The notes under the pieces are model-generated. The model was not told the DNA's origin. It did not search any database and saw only the letters and a list, made by a program, of their open reading frames with translations. 64,000 nucleotides of DNA from Chionoecetes opilio (lineage: Eukaryota > Arthropoda > Malacostraca > Decapoda > Majidae): the NCBI GenBank assembly GCA_016584305.1, contig JACEEZ010019081.1:850001-914000 (forward strand), given 5' to 3'. Positions 61,733 through 64,000 of the stretch are shown piece by piece. Each line of letters begins with the position of its first letter. Within the stretch, counting starts at the first letter, position 1. The position numbers and the translations under genes were made by a program.

Positions 61733-62005
61733 TGGGGCATATGCTATGCTGCGCGTGGCCTCGGTGCTCATCTCCGTCGCATTAGCCTTTGAGCCTGTGG
61801 TGGGTAGGAACCCGCTGCCCTGGAACACAGGGCTAGAATGACATCCGGGTTACCACAGCTAGCTTCCCCAGGTACCCATTTATCGACCAAACCCAAAAGG
61901 AAGGATGAACAGCTGGATGGGCTGGCCCCCGACTTTCCTGGCCCGGATTCGAACCAGGGCCCGCAGATTCTTAGCTAGGCTCTCTAGCAACTACACCGCT
62001 GAGGT
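61733..62005 (-). mobile_element. SINE family C, reverse copy
   Basis: Complement reads the family C head with B box GGTTCGAATCCGGGCC (61940-61960), body at 61850-61880 and the tail end GATGAGCACCGAGGCC near 61755. Confidence 0.8.
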
Positions 62006-62532
62006 GACATAATATAGATAAACTGTTGTGAGACACTTGCGTAGCCCTCACGAAATTGCCATTAAACCCGTACGACATATACGAAACCTGTACGAGACTG
62101 GGAAGTTCCCTCATATATTTTACAGTTTGACAAGACACGGGCTCGAGATGGACACTAAGGACATCGACATCCTCTCAAACACCTCTGAACCGGGCACGTA
62201 CTACCCACGCAGTGTGCATGATATGCCACAAAATGTGCTCGACTTGGCAATGCTGCTCAAAGACATGCAGCGCTGTCCCCAACACTGCCAATAAATACGC
62301 CCAAGGGGACACATGTTTGATCACTTGCTTGCATCACATCGTGCTGCGCCACGGCCACCTCCAAGAACCCTCGTAACGTGCGAAGGAAGGTGATTATAGA
62401 GGAAGAAAGTTAAGATTTGTTTAAATCAGAAATTATAGATGTAGATACTCAGAACAAGCCCTCTGGCCGGGACCTCCTTGGAAGCCAGGAAGTGGAAGTT
62501 CCTTATATACTCCGCAAGTTGTTTTTTCTTAA

Positions 62533-63017
62533 CCCGTAAAGCGCGGCTATGCCCATTTGGTCACTCACTAAGAAAACGCGAGTATGCCCAATTGGGCGGC
62601 CGTAAAATTAAAAAAGGTGGGCTAATTTTTCGGCCGGTGAAATCTGGCAACTCTACTTTACCTGAGAATGACCCAGGGGTCACACATAGGCTCAGTGACC
62701 CAGTGACCAGCATGGAAGGTAAAGGTGCTGACAGGTCTCTCCCTATCGCGGGCAGAGAGATTAGAGAGGAAGACCCTTGCGGCCTGTTTTCTGTGAACGA
62801 GCTGTACCATGGATTCCATAAACCTCAACGCTCTTCATCTTGCAAGTACAATCATGGAATAACCACAAGACTTAAGCAAAAAAAAATTTTTTTAGCGGTT
62901 GCACAAATATATGGCGAATACATCGATACACATTCAAGTTTGTTTAGCGACTATAAGAATTCTGGCAAAAGTCCCGCATACAGAGATATTGTCACACAGG
63001 TATCCGCAGTTTACGGG
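62533..63017. mobile_element. TTAA-flanked 485-bp element
   Basis: Inverted ends CCCGTAAAGCGCGG / CCGCAGTTTACGGG, TTAA on both sides (62529-62532, 63018-63021). A 186-codon frame crosses its borders and is judged spurious. Confidence 0.75.
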
Positions 63018-63277
63018 TTAAGGCAAGACGTGATTTAGCGAGGGAGTCGTACACAGAACGTACTAGCTTCGTACAGCTGTTGTGTGGCTATCGTGCCATT
63101 TCGTGCGGGTTTCGTGCACCGGAAATGACCGTTAAATTTAAAAAATTTACTCAACGTACTGATGTGATGTTTGATGTTTGAATAATTTTGTCGTATCGAC
63201 GCAGCTGAGATGGATCTCCACTGTAACCAGACAGCTCTCTCACAAACTACCCCTAGAGAGCTGTCTGCTAGTGCTTA

Positions 63278-63440
63278 TAGTGTCGGCCAAAGCCAGCACC
63301 ACGGGAGGCGGGTTACAAAACCCCCGGCTAACACCCGGTACCCAATCACTGCTGGGTGGACAGGGGCTCGAGTTTTAAGGAAACAGCCCAACTGTTTCCG
63401 CTCCGCCCGGGGATCGAACCCGCGATGTCGGCGGATTTCG
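63278..63440 (-). mobile_element. SINE family B, reverse copy
   Basis: Complement of family B: B box GGTTCGATCCCCGGGC (63405-63420), body with GGGTACCGGGTGTTAGCCGG. Beyond it to 63970 nothing is recognised; a (CT)n tract starts at 63981 and runs off the window. Confidence 0.75.
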
Positions 63441-64000
63441 TAGAGCCTTGGAAATGGCTAGAAACATCGTAAGGGCTACGTACAGGCTACGTTGCAGTTA
63501 CGTACGGACATGTAATTTTGCCTAAATCTGCCGACTTGGCTTCTCGTGTTTCAGGACATGTCGGGATCAATGTCGTGAATGTGTGACGTCCGCTTTACAT
63601 GCGCTACACTCTGGGCAAGCGCAACGGGTCCTGCTATGAAAAATATTTCAATAGAACATAAGAGATTACGGTATTTTTTGCAAAAATCTGTATGGTATCC
63701 CTTAAGATTTTTTCAAAATTAAGTTTTCCTTATTTACTCAGAAACTATGATAGCTACGTAAAACATGTATTGTGTGAAAAAACATAAATTAAATCAAGGC
63801 CTTAAGTTGAGCAAAAGCATAAGAAAATTTGGTTGTAAAACAAACAGACACACACACATGAGCATATATTACACAACAACAATGCTTAATATTTGCCCAG
63901 TTGACCCAAAAGTCTTGTTGGGCTACTGTCCTCTTCTCGCACACACAACACAGTTTCATTCCATTAAGGTTTTTTTTTTTCTCTCTCTCTCTCTCTCTCA

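Noticed and set aside
62028..62294. 88-codon open frame (MRHLRSPHEIAIKPVRHIRN...)
   Set aside because: Composition is protein-like, but I recognise no family and see no splice or gene context; left unannotated.
62478..63038. 186-codon open frame
   Set aside because: It crosses both borders of a TTAA-flanked element and shows no recognisable domain or codon pattern of a real exon.
60763..64000. Missing N-terminal ABCC4 exon
   Set aside because: I scanned the - strand for an FFWWLNPL-type motif and the linker before TM1 and found none, so it is assumed to lie beyond the window.

Overview
The window looks like a piece of a decapod-crustacean-type (at least arthropod) nuclear genome. The grounds are spliced genes with standard GT-AG introns, arthropod-style TTAGG/CCTAA telomere-type motifs, very long (CT)n and (CA)n microsatellites, several tRNA-derived SINE families, and introns packed with nested DNA transposons. 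No bacterial, viral or organellar genes were seen. The organism is inferred from style and protein resemblance only.

Two protein-coding genes are supported, in convergent (tail-to-tail) orientation. (1) Nup43, a WD-repeat subunit of the nuclear-pore Nup107-160 (Y) complex, is on the + strand: seven exons from 9305 to 17502. The first coding exon (about 40 residues) was not found and probably lies left of the window. (2) An ABCC4/MRP4-type ABC exporter is on the - strand, from 60762 down to its stop at 19941. 27 exon positions were placed with consistent phases, plus an alternative version of the first and one optional 60-nt exon. The N-terminal exon(s), about 100 residues, lie beyond 64000. 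The two stop codons are 2.4 kb apart.

Layout: 1-3380 holds fold-back elements, two with telomere-like cores; 3750-9000 a LINE fragment, a TTAA-flanked element and a dispersed repeat; 9305-17502 Nup43; 17503-19940 the shared 3' region; 19941-60762 ABCC4 with its transposon-filled introns; 60763-64000 the upstream ABCC4 intron or flank with SINEs and a TTAA element.

The most interesting signals in ABCC4 are: (a) two homologous exons of exactly 205 bp, in the same phase, encoding alternative versions of the first membrane-span region, which look mutually exclusive; (b) one missing base in the nucleotide-binding domain 1 Walker B exon, giving a stop at 47926-47928; (c) a Gly in place of the usual Ser right after the Walker A Lys of the same domain; (d) a predicted GC-AG intron; (e) an in-frame 60-nt cassette exon. 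In the repeats the main ones are two Helitrons carrying a minisatellite, transposons nested four deep in one intron, fold-back elements that keep only the DNA-binding half of a transposase, and a TA-flanked 755-bp element carrying a LINE C-terminal fragment in two equal-length copies.

All joins are predictions made by eye from reading frame, splice motifs and family resemblance. No alignment, search or transcript data was available.
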